Origin: Scedosporium boydii
Taxonomy: Eukaryota; Ascomycota; Sordariomycetes; Microascales; Microascaceae
NCBI GenBank assembly: GCA_002221725.1
Contig: NJFT01000276.1
Coordinates: forward strand, 1 to 49,303
Length of the DNA: 49,303 nucleotides
Direction of reading: 5' to 3'
The translations under genes and the position numbers were made by a program. Of the stretch, positions 33,117-45,160 are shown one piece after another. Each line of letters opens with the position of its first letter. Position 1 is the stretch's first letter. The notes under the pieces were generated by a model. The model did no database searches. It was given only the letters and a program-made list of their open reading frames with translations, and was not told where the DNA came from.

Positions 33117-36100
33117 TCAATCCTGCAAATCCCGAGGACATTGAATGACGACTATCCCCCGCTGCGTCGAAAGCACAAACCGTCGACTAGGCGCTACACT
33201 GAATAAAACCTCATTGTCCCAATCGGCCCACCGCGGTGGAACAAAGAACAGACGTTTGACGGCAAGTAGATTCGTCGTGCCTGGGTTGACAGTGACACTG
33301 CAAACCCACATCTCCGCGTCGAGAAATAGAATGGTGGATCCGGAGATGGACAGGAGCGTGAGAATGTCCAACGCCTCAGCCAGGTTACTTGCATTCTTCG
33401 AAGCAATGTTAACCGCGGCCACTGTATCAAGGGCCTGCTCCGAAGCCGCGACTTCTCTCAAGTCCGACCAAGTAAACACCTTCACGGGGCCTGCCTGCGT
33501 CTTAATCATGAACTGGGCGGTGCAGTCGCCGAGATTGAAAAGCGTTTTCCACCCCGATTTGTCTTGGAGTTTGAAAGTGCGGAGAACTCCGCCGGCCGGC
33601 ACGTCCCACAGCTCGCAGGTACCCTCGACGCCGCATACGAAAAGGCGCGTACCTTCTTTGTTTAATAGAACGTCGCTAACCAAATCGCCGTACGCCCGGT
33701 CTATCAGGACGTCAATAGCTAATCCGGAAGCCTCCGGCCCGTTGTTCTTTAGAGACGTGACGACAATATTGGCGCTGTTATCCGCAGATACGGCAACCTT
33801 GCCGCTGAGGCTCATTTTTATCGCACGGATAGATCCTCGATGTTTATACAAGAGTTTCCCGTCTTTTCCGGTCAAGGGGTAAACGTAGATTTCGTGCGTG
33901 TCCTTCCCGACGAGGATGTGTGATGCCGAAGAGGAACAGGCTATCGTCGTAACACGCGGTGCTCGCGACGACACCATGCTCGAGCCCTCCACCGGAGAGG
34001 GCTTCACCGGCCGACTCAGGTCGCTTTGGCTATCGGTCATGGTATTTCTCACCAGCGCTGGCGGGTCCCAGAAGTGGCAGTAGTCCATGCCTATTTCGAG
34101 AATTCCAAGGTTGTCATCACTGAACGCCAAGCCTCTCATGTTCATTGTAAAGATTTTGACCTGGAATATCATGGCAAGCGAGGAAGCGCCGTCCGGAACG
34201 TCGCAATCGAAAATGCAAAGGCGCCCGTGCCCACCTCCGGTAGCGAGGGTAAGCCCATCAGATGAAAAGGCGAGAACCCTAGCATTAACGCCATCATTTT
34301 GGTATTTGAGTGTTGACGATTCGATATCGTAAATGCAAAGTGCACCGCCGGTCTCGTACGAAACGGCAAGGGCGTGCATATCAGGATTGGGATTGAACTC
34401 TAACACAAATGTCTCGGAACGCGCACCGTTACCCTCGGCTCTGTCAACTGTTGCAAGCAACTTCCCCGTCGACAAGGTTAGGAGGTGAATAGGTTCAACT
34501 GCGAAACTGATTGCAACGAGGTCATGATCGATCGAGACCGCTCCCCGCAAAGGTCGCTTTTCGAATTCCGGGAGCCGTGCCCCGTCATCTGGGCTGTCGA
34601 GCCAGTCCATCGAGCGAGTGGTATCCTCTAGGAAATCCCTGCGTTAGGTAGTTTAGCAATAGACAGACACCCTACGATTTTCTTCCCAACTCGGCAGAAT
34701 TTTAGCGCGGCAGGGGGGGACTGAATTCGCAAGACTGAGTCAACAAGACTTACCAAAACACCGTGGCCCTGTCTCGGGTAACGTAGCAGAGCGTGTGCTT
34801 ATCAGCGGCGAAGCAGATAAAGAATTGGCTGTACAGCAATTTACGAAACGCTACTCGAACCTGCCCGGCTACGTCCCAAACCTGAATCTTCCTAGAGCTT
34901 GCGGCAACCAGGTATCGGTCATCGTCACTGATCACGAGTGTGTTGACGACTGCTTCTGTACTGAGTATAGCCAGTTGCTGTATCGAAGTGGCATCGTATA
35001 TAATCACTTGACGTCTCCAAATGGCAACAGCAAAGAAGCGACGGCCATGGGCCACGCCCAAAATTTCCTGGCCGTGATATACTCTCTGGAAAAGACAATC
35101 GTCCCAGTGTTCTTCAACGTCACCCGAAACCACAAAGGGACGCGGCGCTTTCGAAATGGAGCCCCATATAGCCGAGGATGTCGGACACATGGCTGGTATC
35201 ATCGTCCGAATCGCCCACGGTTTCCTCGTTAGTTTGTCCCGGAACTTTGCTTGGACGCGGATGAGATCCGTGACCCAGCGCCCGAGAGTACTCATCTCTC
35301 TGGTGCAGGGAGCGTGGTGATTAGCCCTCCGACCCAAGTAGTTTCTGATGTTTGCCGCCGTCTCGGGAATGACATGTAAGTTTCCCGTCTCGGCGAGACG
35401 TTCAATCCACGAGAGGACGTTTGTCTCGAAAAATTTACACAGTCCTTCCGTCAGGTCATCCCGCGCCGATGACGCTTGTCGCAGGTGGAAGGAGAAGTTC
35501 GTCATCGCATAGTCTAGGAAGACCTCGGAGCCAGCTACGTCCGCCGCCCTAGAGGATGCCAAGGCTAGCCGTGCTGGTCTCCTGTAAATGCTGAGGATGG
35601 CCCCGGAAAGATACCGTAGACAAGCAAGGGCTAATTCACCGTGGTCTTCCGCCTTCTTGATGCGAAGGCGTGGATCCACGTGCTCTGACATTAAATACGC
35701 TCGTGCCGATCCGTGGATCATCCTAACCCTCGATTGATTGTCCAAGAATGCCATCTGGCCACAGACCATATCGAACTCGCGAGCAAGATCTAGTGGAGTG
35801 ACATTGAGATCGAGATGAACAGCCTGGGAGAGCTCGTCGATAGTTAAATATCGTGGCGCCAGCACGATCCAGCGAAATGCGGACTTTGCGAGCTCGGCGT
35901 AGTTTGGTTTCTTAAGAATGGCCCGCGTCATTCGAGTGTACCTCTCGTTAAGGCCCGGATGGGTAGTGCTGAGAATTTTCTCTATGCTCTCAACCGTCGG
36001 GGCATCGAAGTCGATTTCGTCAAGTACTAGCTTAGCCCAGAGGAAACATCCGTCGGCCAGGGTCGAAATCCTCTCCGGCAATCGCATCGCCGATGGAGGA

Positions 36101-37975
36101 GCCCGTACGGCCTCCAACCTCTTGTAAACGTAAGCGCGTATGTCGGACTCTAAAGCTCATGGTTAGGCTAAGGAGGGTAGGAAGGTTTAAGGGTAGTCAT
36201 TCGTGGCGGCACTGTTTGGGAAGGGGGGGGAAGAATAACCCAAAAGAACACCCTTGCACCCTTACCTATCTTGTCGGATTTCAGGAGCTCGATGCGGCAG
36301 AGGCGATGTTGTAACCGCGCGCTGATTGTATTGATATGTCCAGCAAGCACACCCTCGCTTAGACTCGAGACGAAGATGCGCACATGATTCACGCAGAGTG
36401 GAAGGAGTTTCATCCAGCGGTCCACATCGGAGCACTCGTCAAGGCCATCAATGATCCATATGTGCCGTGGGCTCGAATCAGCATCTGACCGTGCAAAGAT
36501 GCCCTTCTCAAAGATGTTCAGCCAGACGAGGTGGCCATCGATGGGATTCCGAGCCACCGAACGATCGCGTAGCGTTCGAAGACTGGCCCTCACGGTATTA
36601 TCACCAAGGGCCATTTGGTAGGCTAGAGAGCGCAAGCAATCCGCCACGGTAGATCGTTTCGAAACGCCGTGCTTGTAGAAGAAATAGCTGACACAACAGC
36701 CCTCGTCGTTGAGGAGTATGGTGGTCGCGTAGGCTGAGAGGACGGATTTGCCCGCTCCCACCTTGCCTGTGAGCCAAAGTAGGGCTGGTGCGTCTTCAGC
36801 CGACGCCGCTCTCCAGCTCTTAAAATCGTCACTCTGTTCAAGCCAGGAGCATGTGCCTTCTTCTCGTTCGTTTGTCTTGGTAACCCTTTCCTGTTCATAC
36901 GACTGATCCGCGCCGAGAAACTCCTGCAGGTCTGTACAGATTTCAACGGGGGGTCCTGGAGGTCCTGGGCGTAGTAAGAATTAGCACGAACATTTCTTTT
37001 TTTTTTTCCTTTTCCTTACCTCACGGACAAGAATTTCTTTTTCCCTCTTTTTTCTTTTATTAGAAAACAAAAGGAAATAAAATGAAAAAGAAATAGATGG
37101 AAACAAAACCTACGCGCTTTGCGAATTTCCTGTACTGCTCTCCGTAGAGCTCTGCGCAAAGCACGGTAATCCGGGTCTTCCCGGTTCCGGAACTTGCACA
37201 GCTCTCGGTGGTCTTTATTAAATTCGTATCTCGTCTCATTCGGCCAGTGCAACACCGCCGATTCCTTGTCAACGATCAGAGCCCCGATCGGGCCGAATAA
37301 ACGCAGCTTGCGCGATTCGAGGATGGTATGGATGTACAGGCCCTCGTTCTTGCAGGCCACATTGAGGAAGGCGTTGTAGAGCCGTTGTAGTTCGCGCGAG
37401 TTCGGGATCAAGTCGTCGACGAACGGCTTCCGCACTCGGAAGAGACGGAGGATGAAGTTGAGCGAAGCGGCCAGTTTCGCGCCCTTGTGCGGCGTGCCGA
37501 GGAAGAAGATGGCGTAGATGCGGTCGGCGAGGTCGCCCTTGAGAGTTCGTGCGGAGACGTAGGCCTGTTTCGCGACGAGACCGCCCATGCTATGTCCAAC
37601 GAGAATGATGCCCGTATTGGATTCTCTGATCCGTTGATCGTCGTGCAGATCTACTATGAGGTTATTCGCAAAGTCTTCGACGTTGCTAAAGCTGTCTTCG
37701 GGGGTAGTCCATCTGGAGGGATAGCCAAATGTGCTAATGGCGGTGTTTAGTTCGAAATCATCGTCCTTGGCGAGAAACTCGCCTGGCCAGAATGGTGCTT
37801 CATCGTCGCTGTCGGGGCTTGGGCCGCCGTCGCTGTCGGCAGCAGGATGGCGGCCCCAGGTATGGCGACTCCCACCGCCAAGCCCATGGATGAAAACAAT
37901 GTCGACAGAAGGATTTGGGGGCTCGTGGACTTTATGGAAATTGTACTCTTGGTCGGCGATTTTGCCGGCTGGCAT
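33117..37975 (-). CDS. NLR-like STAND protein: SesB-type hydrolase, NACHT, beta-propeller
   Basis: Exons 37975-37114, 36964-36266, 36149-34754 and 34638-33117, with introns of 149, 116, 115 bases, join in matching phases to 1492 residues. Residues 1-288 are an alpha/beta-hydrolase of the SesB/lipase-like kind: VDIVFIHGLGGG (oxyanion loop), GHSMGG with nucleophile Ser129, FLGTPHKG, and a final DHRELCKF with the candidate catalytic His. A NACHT domain follows with Walker A GKVGAGKS (354-361) and Walker B IWIIDGLDEC, then a helical region. The C-terminal 600 residues read as WD-like propeller strands (IQVWDVAGQVRV, LATGGGHGRLCIFD, CELWDVPAGG). Fungal NLRs of this architecture act in non-self recognition and cell death, with the N-terminal domain as effector. 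That role is inferred. Start: first in-frame ATG; further upstream the frame lacks ATG. Soluble, no signal peptide seen. Confidence 0.88.
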
Positions 37976-38801
37976 ATTGCCATATCGATCACAACAAGGC
38001 AGGGACCGATCGTGCGCGTCGAGGAAAAGAGAAGGAAGTCGGATGGCGTTTCTTGGAAGTGATACTAAGGGCAATGAAGAGAAATTAAACAATATATATA
38101 AATCAACTCCCTTTAGAATCTATGGTAACGCGTGGTCTCTCGAATTAATCAGGGCCAGTTCGACATTGAGTGTTGGAGTGGTGGAGCGGGTAGCGAAAGC
38201 AGGTGAGAAATGAGCGAGAAGAAACGGTGGTCTGGGGTAACATCCCCCTTTGACTAAGATCCTCCAGGCCGACAATGGGAAGAGAGGAAGAGCCTAGAAA
38301 GGGGAAGTCCCGGCAAGCCAGAAAGGGGATATGAAAAGCCACGGCGCTTGGGAAATGCAGCTTCCAGCGGCCCAGCGGCCCCATTGGACGAGTATCCATG
38401 GAGTGACCCCCAACCCCGACCCCGACCCTTGCCCCTCGACACGCGTGGAGAGCGAGCTGATGTACCCTTGCCAGCACATACTTCCCACGAATACGGGGCG
38501 ATTGACAAGATACCTGGCCCCTCTTCATGACTCTTCAGAAGTGTCCCGCCTTTTGTAGCCTCGGCCCGTTCCTCCCGACCCAGGCCGCAGGAGGAACCAT
38601 CCTATTCGGGGCGGAGCAGAGCGTATCAGTACGAAGTAGTGCGGTGTCGCCTTGGCCTCCACTCCACACCTTTCCATCCTCGCCCGGTACGGGAAATCCC
38701 TAATCCGACCCACCCCACCGCACACTGCGTATTCCGTCTCTCATAAAATTATCGTCCATTTCTTACAAGTCGCCAACGGGGGGAGCGGACTCCTGTAGCG
38801 T
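37976..38801. other. NLR upstream region
   Basis: Promoter and 5' UTR of the NLR gene plus the 3' flank of the kinase-fold gene, both minus strand. Frames at 38145-38528 (both strands) are mirror artefacts of GC-rich sequence. Confidence 0.5.
38088..38103 (-). promoter_or_regulatory. TATA-like element of the NLR gene
   Basis: An alternating TATATATA stretch lies about 115 bases upstream of the proposed NLR start codon. Position and sequence suit a TATA box. No transcript start is known, so this is only a candidate. Confidence 0.3.
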
Positions 38802-40221
38802 CTATGGTCTACCGTGGCGCTCGCAGAGTTTCTTCATTATCTCTTTCGCTCTTCCATCGGGTAGAAAAGCATCGTTAGCGAGGATACGTTGATTCCTTGT
38901 TCACTCACTCCACCCGACACCGTAGAGTAACCAGTTGACTGACAACTTACCTATCTATGCCGCCCGCTATCCTGTCCAGCGTTCCGGCGGTGGTCGCGCT
39001 CTGGATGCCAAATCGCCTGCGATAGCCGTCATTAGACGGTGACTTTCCAAAAACAAGGAGGGGTGTCAACACTCAGGATGCCACTCACACAGCGTATAAC
39101 ATAATTCTGTCCTCAAAGTTTGCCTCGTCGGATAATGAAAGGCCTTTTTTATATTGCTTCAGGATCTCAAATAAGTCCCTATCGGAGGTCCAGTATAGCC
39201 CACCCAAATCATCTATTCACCTCAATTGTTAAGGCACAAATCTTCAAATCTCTTCAAATCTCCCCCAGCAGTAGAATTGACATATCCATCGAGGGAGGAG
39301 GGGGTAGACCTTACACTCACTATGGCCGTAAAACACCGCTGGGTTCACGATCGTGTAAGATGCAGAGTCCGGGGCCTCCTCTGTATTTAGGAACACGGTC
39401 GACGTATCCAAGTTGCCGTGAACGAGCGACGGCTTTATTTTGCCTTCAGATTCGGGGGAGCCAAGCAAAGTTGAAAAAACAGAATCAGTAGAACACAGTT
39501 CCCTTAGCGTAACCATATTCTCGAGATATTTGTGAGGCGCCTGTAGTGCACTGAGCATCCTTTCGCACTGGTCGAGAACGTAAACCATGCTTTGACGGAA
39601 AAAGGCCTCCCATCTGCTGTTTTGCTCGACGAATTGAGGAGTTCCTCTAAAGTATGTCGGCCTCGGATACCCGAACAGCCCATTTTCATCCTGGATGGAA
39701 TGGATCGCGTCCAGTGATTTCCAGAAACCTTCCGTGAATGTAGGTTTGTTTTCCTGGTCGCGGTAGTCACCGTATACAAAAAACTGAATTCCAAGAGCTC
39801 GTTCGTTCAGATCTCCTCGCGAGATGGGCCTCGGGACAAATCCTGGCGCTATATCTGTCATCTGTTCCAGGGAATCATACTCGACGTCGAGGCGGTCGTT
39901 GCCGTCAGGGTCAGATGATATCTAGGAGGATACCAGTCAGTCAGAAACAAGAATAATTGAAGCAGGAGCAGGAAGTGGGCGACGCCGATTCCTTACTTTA
40001 AGAGAGTAGCCCTCGGTAGTTCCATCACTCTTTTCAATCTCAATCCAGTACCTTTCGCCATATTCGTCCATGACATTCGTAATTCTTCCTGCTGGAAGAA
40101 AGGCTGCAAACACCACGAGATGTTAAGTTGACGGCGGTCGCAGAACAGGCAGGATACGGCACTTACCGTTAAGAAGAGCAACATTCTTCTTGATATGCTC
40201 CAATCTAGTTTCTCTGTCCAT
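38802..40221 (-). CDS. Fructosamine-kinase/APH-fold protein, probable pseudokinase
   Basis: Six exons: 40221-40167, 40103-39997, 39921-39321, 39212-39089, 39016-38951 and 38895-38802. Five introns of 63, 75, 108, 72 and 55 bases have GTAAG or GTGAGT donors, and all phases agree, giving 348 residues. The middle matches fructosamine/ketosamine kinases and other APH-fold kinases: ERALGIQFFVYGDY, a LDAIHSIQDENGLFGYP segment like the family's LH..S...FG, then PSLVHGNL and IVNPAVFYGHND. Family enzymes phosphorylate sugar-derived amines and have HGDL with a catalytic Asp, and DPA with a metal-binding Asp. Here both are Asn (224 and 247), so catalysis is doubtful. The last three exons are less like the family and rest on splice phase alone. 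The gene is divergent from the F-box-like gene at 40730. Confidence 0.7.
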
Positions 40222-40729
40222 AATATCAGATTTTGGCGATGTATTATCGATGTTTGATGTCTAATATCGATGTATCCTTTCTGAGTCTTTACAAAATCGA
40301 TCTTGACAGTCTTCGTATCTAATAGGCATCAGTCGTCGATGCATAGACGAGAGAGAACACGACAAACTAGAAGTCCGCGGGGTGGGTGGTCATTCATCTT
40401 TCCCCTACAACTCCTTATGGTGGGCTAGGTTCACACACAGCCTATTCCGTTTTCGTTTTCGGGCTCCTGGAAAAGATTGAGGGGGCACGCTAGCAAACAG
40501 ACGTAATCCACGATGGCGTCTTAACTTATCGGGGAAGATAGCCTGAGTGCTAGTGCTCGACCTAGCGTACGCTACGATGAAAAGCCTTGATTCGATTCGT
40601 TACCCAATAACTTGGGGCTGTGGCATAACAGCATTGGCCTCCATCCAAAACAGGGTTGGCATCACCAACTTCCCCAATCACCATGCGCGGCGGTCATGAA
40701 GGAGTCAAACCAGCCACTAAAATCGCGTC
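40222..40729. promoter_or_regulatory. Divergent promoter region
   Basis: The starts of the kinase-fold gene (minus) and the F-box-like gene (plus) face away from each other across 508 bases, so both promoters should lie here. An imperfect direct repeat (ATATCGATG/ATCGATGT) sits at about 40245-40275 near the minus-strand start. No element can be assigned with confidence. Confidence 0.4.
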
Positions 40730-41140
40730 ATGTCCAACACGGGCAGTCTCCTAGCAGAGCTGTATCATCAGATCCTGGATTTTGTTGACTGCGGTACCTG
40801 GAAGTGCTATTTGATCATGTCGCGGAGGTTCCACGCACGCTGCCTCCGGAGATACAAGATGGATGAACAAACAAGGATAGTCGCTAGTCGTTTCGTGAAG
40901 GGCTCTCCTTTACATTTGAGAACATCAAACAGAGAAAAGCCTGTGGATGATACAGAACCTCCACCGCTCTTATCCACCGATACAAATCGGATACCCATCA
41001 TTGGCAGCAGTGGAAAGGTTATAATGACGGACGTGTTGATTTACTCTAGCCTGGGGAAGGACCCCCTAGACCCACCCAATACAACGACGCCGACGACGAG
41101 CCATGAATGCGAGCCATGCGTTGTGTTAGAGGTGGGGTGA
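40730..41140 (+). CDS. Short F-box-like protein
   Basis: A single-exon frame of 136 residues. The N-terminus (LLAELYHQILDFVDCG, then MSRRFHARCLRRY) has the spacing of an F-box: a leucine-rich first helix, ILDFVD, and an S-R-F motif before the last helix, though the usual proline of LP is replaced. The rest is polar with Pro/Thr-rich sequence and no further domain. It is much shorter than the F-box gene at 13.5-17.1 kb. It could be a small adaptor or a truncated gene. The start is the first ATG, in a divergent promoter arrangement. Confidence 0.5.
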   Translation: MSNTGSLLAELYHQILDFVDCGTWKCYLIMSRRFHARCLRRYKMDEQTRIVASRFVKGSPLHLRTSNREKPVDDTEPPPLLSTDTNRIPIIGSSGKVIMTDVLIYSSLGKDPLDPPNTTTPTTSHECEPCVVLEVG

Positions 41141-41949
41141 CGTTTACTCTGGACTGCCTGCTGTACCAACTTCCGTCTGCAGGTCATTTGTCCTAGTCAA
41201 TTCTGCTAAGACTGACAAGGAGCTGTTTTGCCAATACTATTGCTTACATGAGCCGGCCTAATTTGCGATGAGCTTCAAGACCGGCTTGAGATTTCATCCA
41301 CATCGAGACTAGAGTGACAGGAAGGACGAGAGAGCTGGGAGGCGTTTTGCGGGGGAGGGAAACTGATATTGCGTCTCCAGGTCTTACATCATCACAGTCA
41401 AGGGTTTAAACTTTCACTAAAGAGGACCATAGTTCCTCCATCCGTGGATAAGTTGCTCTGTGTTCTCTCATCCCATAAGTATATTCTTATTTGCGCCTCC
41501 CCCCTTCTTCGGCTCCTCATTGCTACAAACGCCATGCTCAGAGTCTGTACTCCCCGATATTGCTGGGGGCCTTGCTCTACGAATTCTGCGGCCACCGAAT
41601 ATAGAGACTTGAGCGAGCGCATCAAGTGACCGCGAAAGTAATATGTTGGGTAGCTTAGGGCATGGGTAACCACCGGTTGACTCCCCGTTTTTGCCAGACA
41701 GTGAGGGAGAGGCCGTGACCAATCGCAGATTTCTCCAAATCCACACCGAGAAATTGAGGGAAAATGGGCCCAAATGAAGGAGATCCAATATGTATATATA
41801 CAGGGATTGAGACACCTCAGTCACGTCGGAGCGTCTCAAAGAGAGTTACCCCTACAATCCGACGATGGTATTACGTGGCCGTCACTGTAGAATCGCTGGG
41901 ATGCTAGCCATCTTTGGAGAGAGAGGGGGAAGATTCCCCATATATAAGG
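41141..41949. other. Spacer next to retrotransposon relic
   Basis: I see no conserved protein. A TATATATACA stretch at about 41790 and the adjoining sequence could be an eroded LTR, but no repeated partner was found in the window. Confidence 0.35.
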
Positions 41950-42600
41950 ACATGAAGAGATTGTTATAACGCCCTGTGCTCGATATCCCCGAGAGCAACT
42001 AATCGTGACTTGGATAGTTTGACAGGCTTGGAAACCAAGGAATTCCCTGATCGGGCCCATGTCCTTAAACTCACAGGCTTCTACCAGAGTTCCTGGTTTA
42101 CTCGATGGTTATTTGCCTCCACCGTTATTAGGCAGTCATTGACATATATGAAGATAACCGCCCCTGTTTCTTCACATCTCCAGAGGCATGGCTCTCCATC
42201 AATGGGGGCAAAGCCCATTCTCGTCATTCTTGTGGTGATATGATGAAACCACCAGAGTGGTGCTTGGCGTAGGCCATACAACGCTTTGTGGTAAGACAAA
42301 CTCGATCGTCATCAGGGTCTTTCAGGCCAGTTGGCTGTTTGACATAGACTGTCGTTCCCTCGGGTGCTTCTGCTGCTAAGAAGGCAGTATCGAAGTCGAA
42401 CGCCTTGCATGGCTGGACTGAGCTAGCCACTCGTGCAAGAAATATTTTGAAGCTTGTCGATTGGGTAATGGCAGAACAGAGTCGAAATAGATCCAAACCT
42501 CCGAGCTGGAAATTACCATATGCGACCCAGCGTGCTCTGTGCCTGATAACATTGCCGTTATCGTCAGTCTTTGTGTCGAATACCCACTGACTTTTCCGTT
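41950..42600 (-). mobile_element. Ty1/copia retrotransposon reverse-transcriptase relic
   Basis: Reading down the minus strand, copia RT landmarks occur in the right order: SQWVFDTKTDDNGNVIRHRA then RWVAYGNFQLGGLD, KAFDFDTAFLAAEAPEGT, VYVKQPTG, (frame change) HKALYGLRQAP, GEPCLWR, VIFIYVNDCLI (YVDD reduced to YVND) and FKDMGPIREFLGFQ. At least one frameshift (about 42290) and several stops break it, so it is inactive. RNase H and LTRs were not found. Upstream frames at 42668-43410 may be eroded gag-integrase but are not recognisable. Confidence 0.85.
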
Positions 42601-45160
42601 AAGGATGGATTCAAGCGCAGTTCCTCTGAGTGAGTACATGTCTCCGAAGCCGAGCCCACAAATCTTGTCACTCGACGCAAAGGAGTTCGCGGCAAGCGGC
42701 GGGCAGACCCTTCGGCAGAAAAAATGGCCCCGGCTCACACACAAGACGCCCGCGTCCATCCATCGGAAGCGATGCCGACTGGTCTAGGTCGCTTTGGCGG
42801 AAGCCTCCAAAGTGGTCGAAGAACTGATCCAGGAGAGAATTCTCGCGGGCCTGGAGAAGGCCTCCACGCGAGCTCGAAATACGCGAAGCCGGCATCGACC
42901 TGTTCTGGGATGAGATGCATATCGGCGCCGTAGATCTGGGGCTGGATAGCAAGATCATAGAAAGAGTTGATTCTGCACTATATCTGGGTGACTAGAGAGA
43001 GAATGGATGATTCTGAATCACGAGGTCTGGCGAGAAGCGAAGCCACCATACTTTTCCAGACAGACGAGCCGCCCTGCTTCAGCTGTTTCTTCCATCTGCA
43101 GACAACGCGAGTTGATGTGGTATGAGACGGGCATACCAAACGTTGTTGCCAGATTACAGCAGGACTCAGATTGCTCGGCCAGACGCCTAGTTCTTAGCAC
43201 GTATCTGGTGAAGACATATTGTCGATTTTGGAGAGCGCGTATGGCCACAATTTGCCTGAGGTTCGGAAGCCAAAGGATCGAGGACGGTCGAAACCGCCTG
43301 TCCGGCCATGGAACAAAATGAATCCCACATGGGTGGGAAATAATGAATAACATAGAGAGAAGAATGGATGGTGTCTCCTTCAGGAATCGCCAAATCAAAT
43401 TCGCAATCACGACCTTTAGGACCTGCTTTACGGGGCCCTGGAGAGCGGAGCGCGGACTGGAATCTCGCGCGTTCTGCCGTGCGCGTCCTGGGTTGTTGAC
43501 GTTCCTGACTTGGATCTCATCTCGGCGTAGACAATAACGTCATCCAGATCCAGTCGCCGGAGCTATATCAATTTCTCCAGAACGAACAGTACTCGTCTGG
43601 GTGAACCATCTATAGAGAGGAAACAAACCTCAATCTGGCAATACGGGGTAACCGGAATTTCGAGCAGTGATGTAGGCTCTCCAAGGCCATCGCCCTTCGA
43701 TTGGGGCCAGCTTCGACGTTGGCTGCGAACTAGATAGAATGCCATGATCAGAACCAGAAAGGTCGATTGTCGGCAACATACGAATGTGTCTGATGCTCTG
43801 TCAGACCCGATGCAATATCTATCCAGGGGCCTGGGCCCGAGGAGCAAAGCCAAAGCAACACAGATACTTGTCATTAGAGGAAAGAAGACGCTTCGGAGGC
43901 CTGGAAATAGATCTTGAAAGGTATATAGAATGAGGATTGACAAAAACGGAAACTCGAGCGATACCCATCCACAGGAATGGCTCGAAACCGCCGAGGGGAG
44001 CAAACAAGTGCATCTTGTATATAAGTATAAGTATATAGTGGATAGCAACAAGACCCGCGGCCACTAGGTCAGACGATGCCATCACGGCAGTGCACATCGT
44101 GCTGGACGCAGCGCAGACAGGATCTCTCCGGGCTGGGGCACCACATCGGGGCGAGGTGCGCAGACGGTAAATTCGAACTTAATCGAGAGCATGGGTTCCT
44201 CGGTTCATGCGAGCGGGCGAAAGTCGCTCTGGGAAAACAGGGGTAGGCGATGACGGGAGAAGTATATCTCCGGCCTCTACATGGGAACGTCCGCGCCGAA
44301 GTTGCGGAAAGGGAAATGACCGATACAGGCGGATCGAGCTGGCTCGAGCAGCCGATACAGCCATCTCTAGAGTTTGTGGTCGTCTGAAAATATGTGACCG
44401 GCCATCCGGATTCTCATGGAGAAGCTCACGGAATCTCCGAACTTGGCCCTCTCCCAGTCGCGGCACGTCTGGTCTCGACATTGCGCTTTTAGTTGGCCGT
44501 GGTTGGTGGGTGTAGAAACTTAACGAGCGATGGCAACAGGATCGGCGCTTTCCGCTAGTTCCTGTCCTGCGGCCAAACAATGATGGCCCAGAGCTGAAAG
44601 AAGGGACTTGAAGTGATCTTGGATCCGGACAACTTCTCCACTCGACCCCTCAACCCTGCGTAGGTGCACTCGTCTGTCATGAGTTAGTGGGGACTGTTTG
44701 TTGTTTCTACGACGGGAAGAGAAGACTGTTTTCAAAATAACTTTCCTTCACGGAAAAGATGAGACATCAGGCGAGCACGCGCAGTTCCGCAAATACAGGG
44801 AGTTTTCCGCCTCCCTCGATGATTGCTCGCTGTCACCCCACCTATTGAGGCAATGGCGACCAAGAGAAGAATCTCCCTCAGAATGAAATTGGCTGTAGCT
44901 CCACTATTTGCCTCTCTCATCCGCTTTGAATTCTGGGGAGAGGATGGAAAATGTGGCGAAAACCCATAGTATCTGGTGGAAAATGGGTTCCAAGTGGGAA
45001 TCCATTCCTTGGGGGAAACCCAAATGATAGGCGGCGGAGGCTGCGTAACTCAGTCTCGGCTAGCACCAAGTCACCCAGGCCGGCGAGGTAAAGAACTCGC
45101 TGCCCGCGGGGACTGCTAGGTAAGCCTTTCGAAAGAAGTACCTCGTGCAGTCTGCCGCAG
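42601..45160. other. Possible element remains and unassigned ORFs
   Basis: Between the copia relic and the next coding-like block, frames at 43018-43410, 43563-44051, 43819-44097, 44179-44580, 44520-44735 and 44732-44920 (all minus) are open but carry no domain I recognise. The stretch coding DHFKSLLSALGHHCLAAGQE (44520-44735) has protein-like composition. The 43.6-44.1 kb frames include hydrophobic segments. Treat as unresolved. Confidence 0.3.

Noticed and set aside
34795..35232. Plus-strand ORF inside the NLR gene
   Set aside because: Antisense shadow of the NLR propeller-coding exon, which has full motif and splice support on the minus strand.
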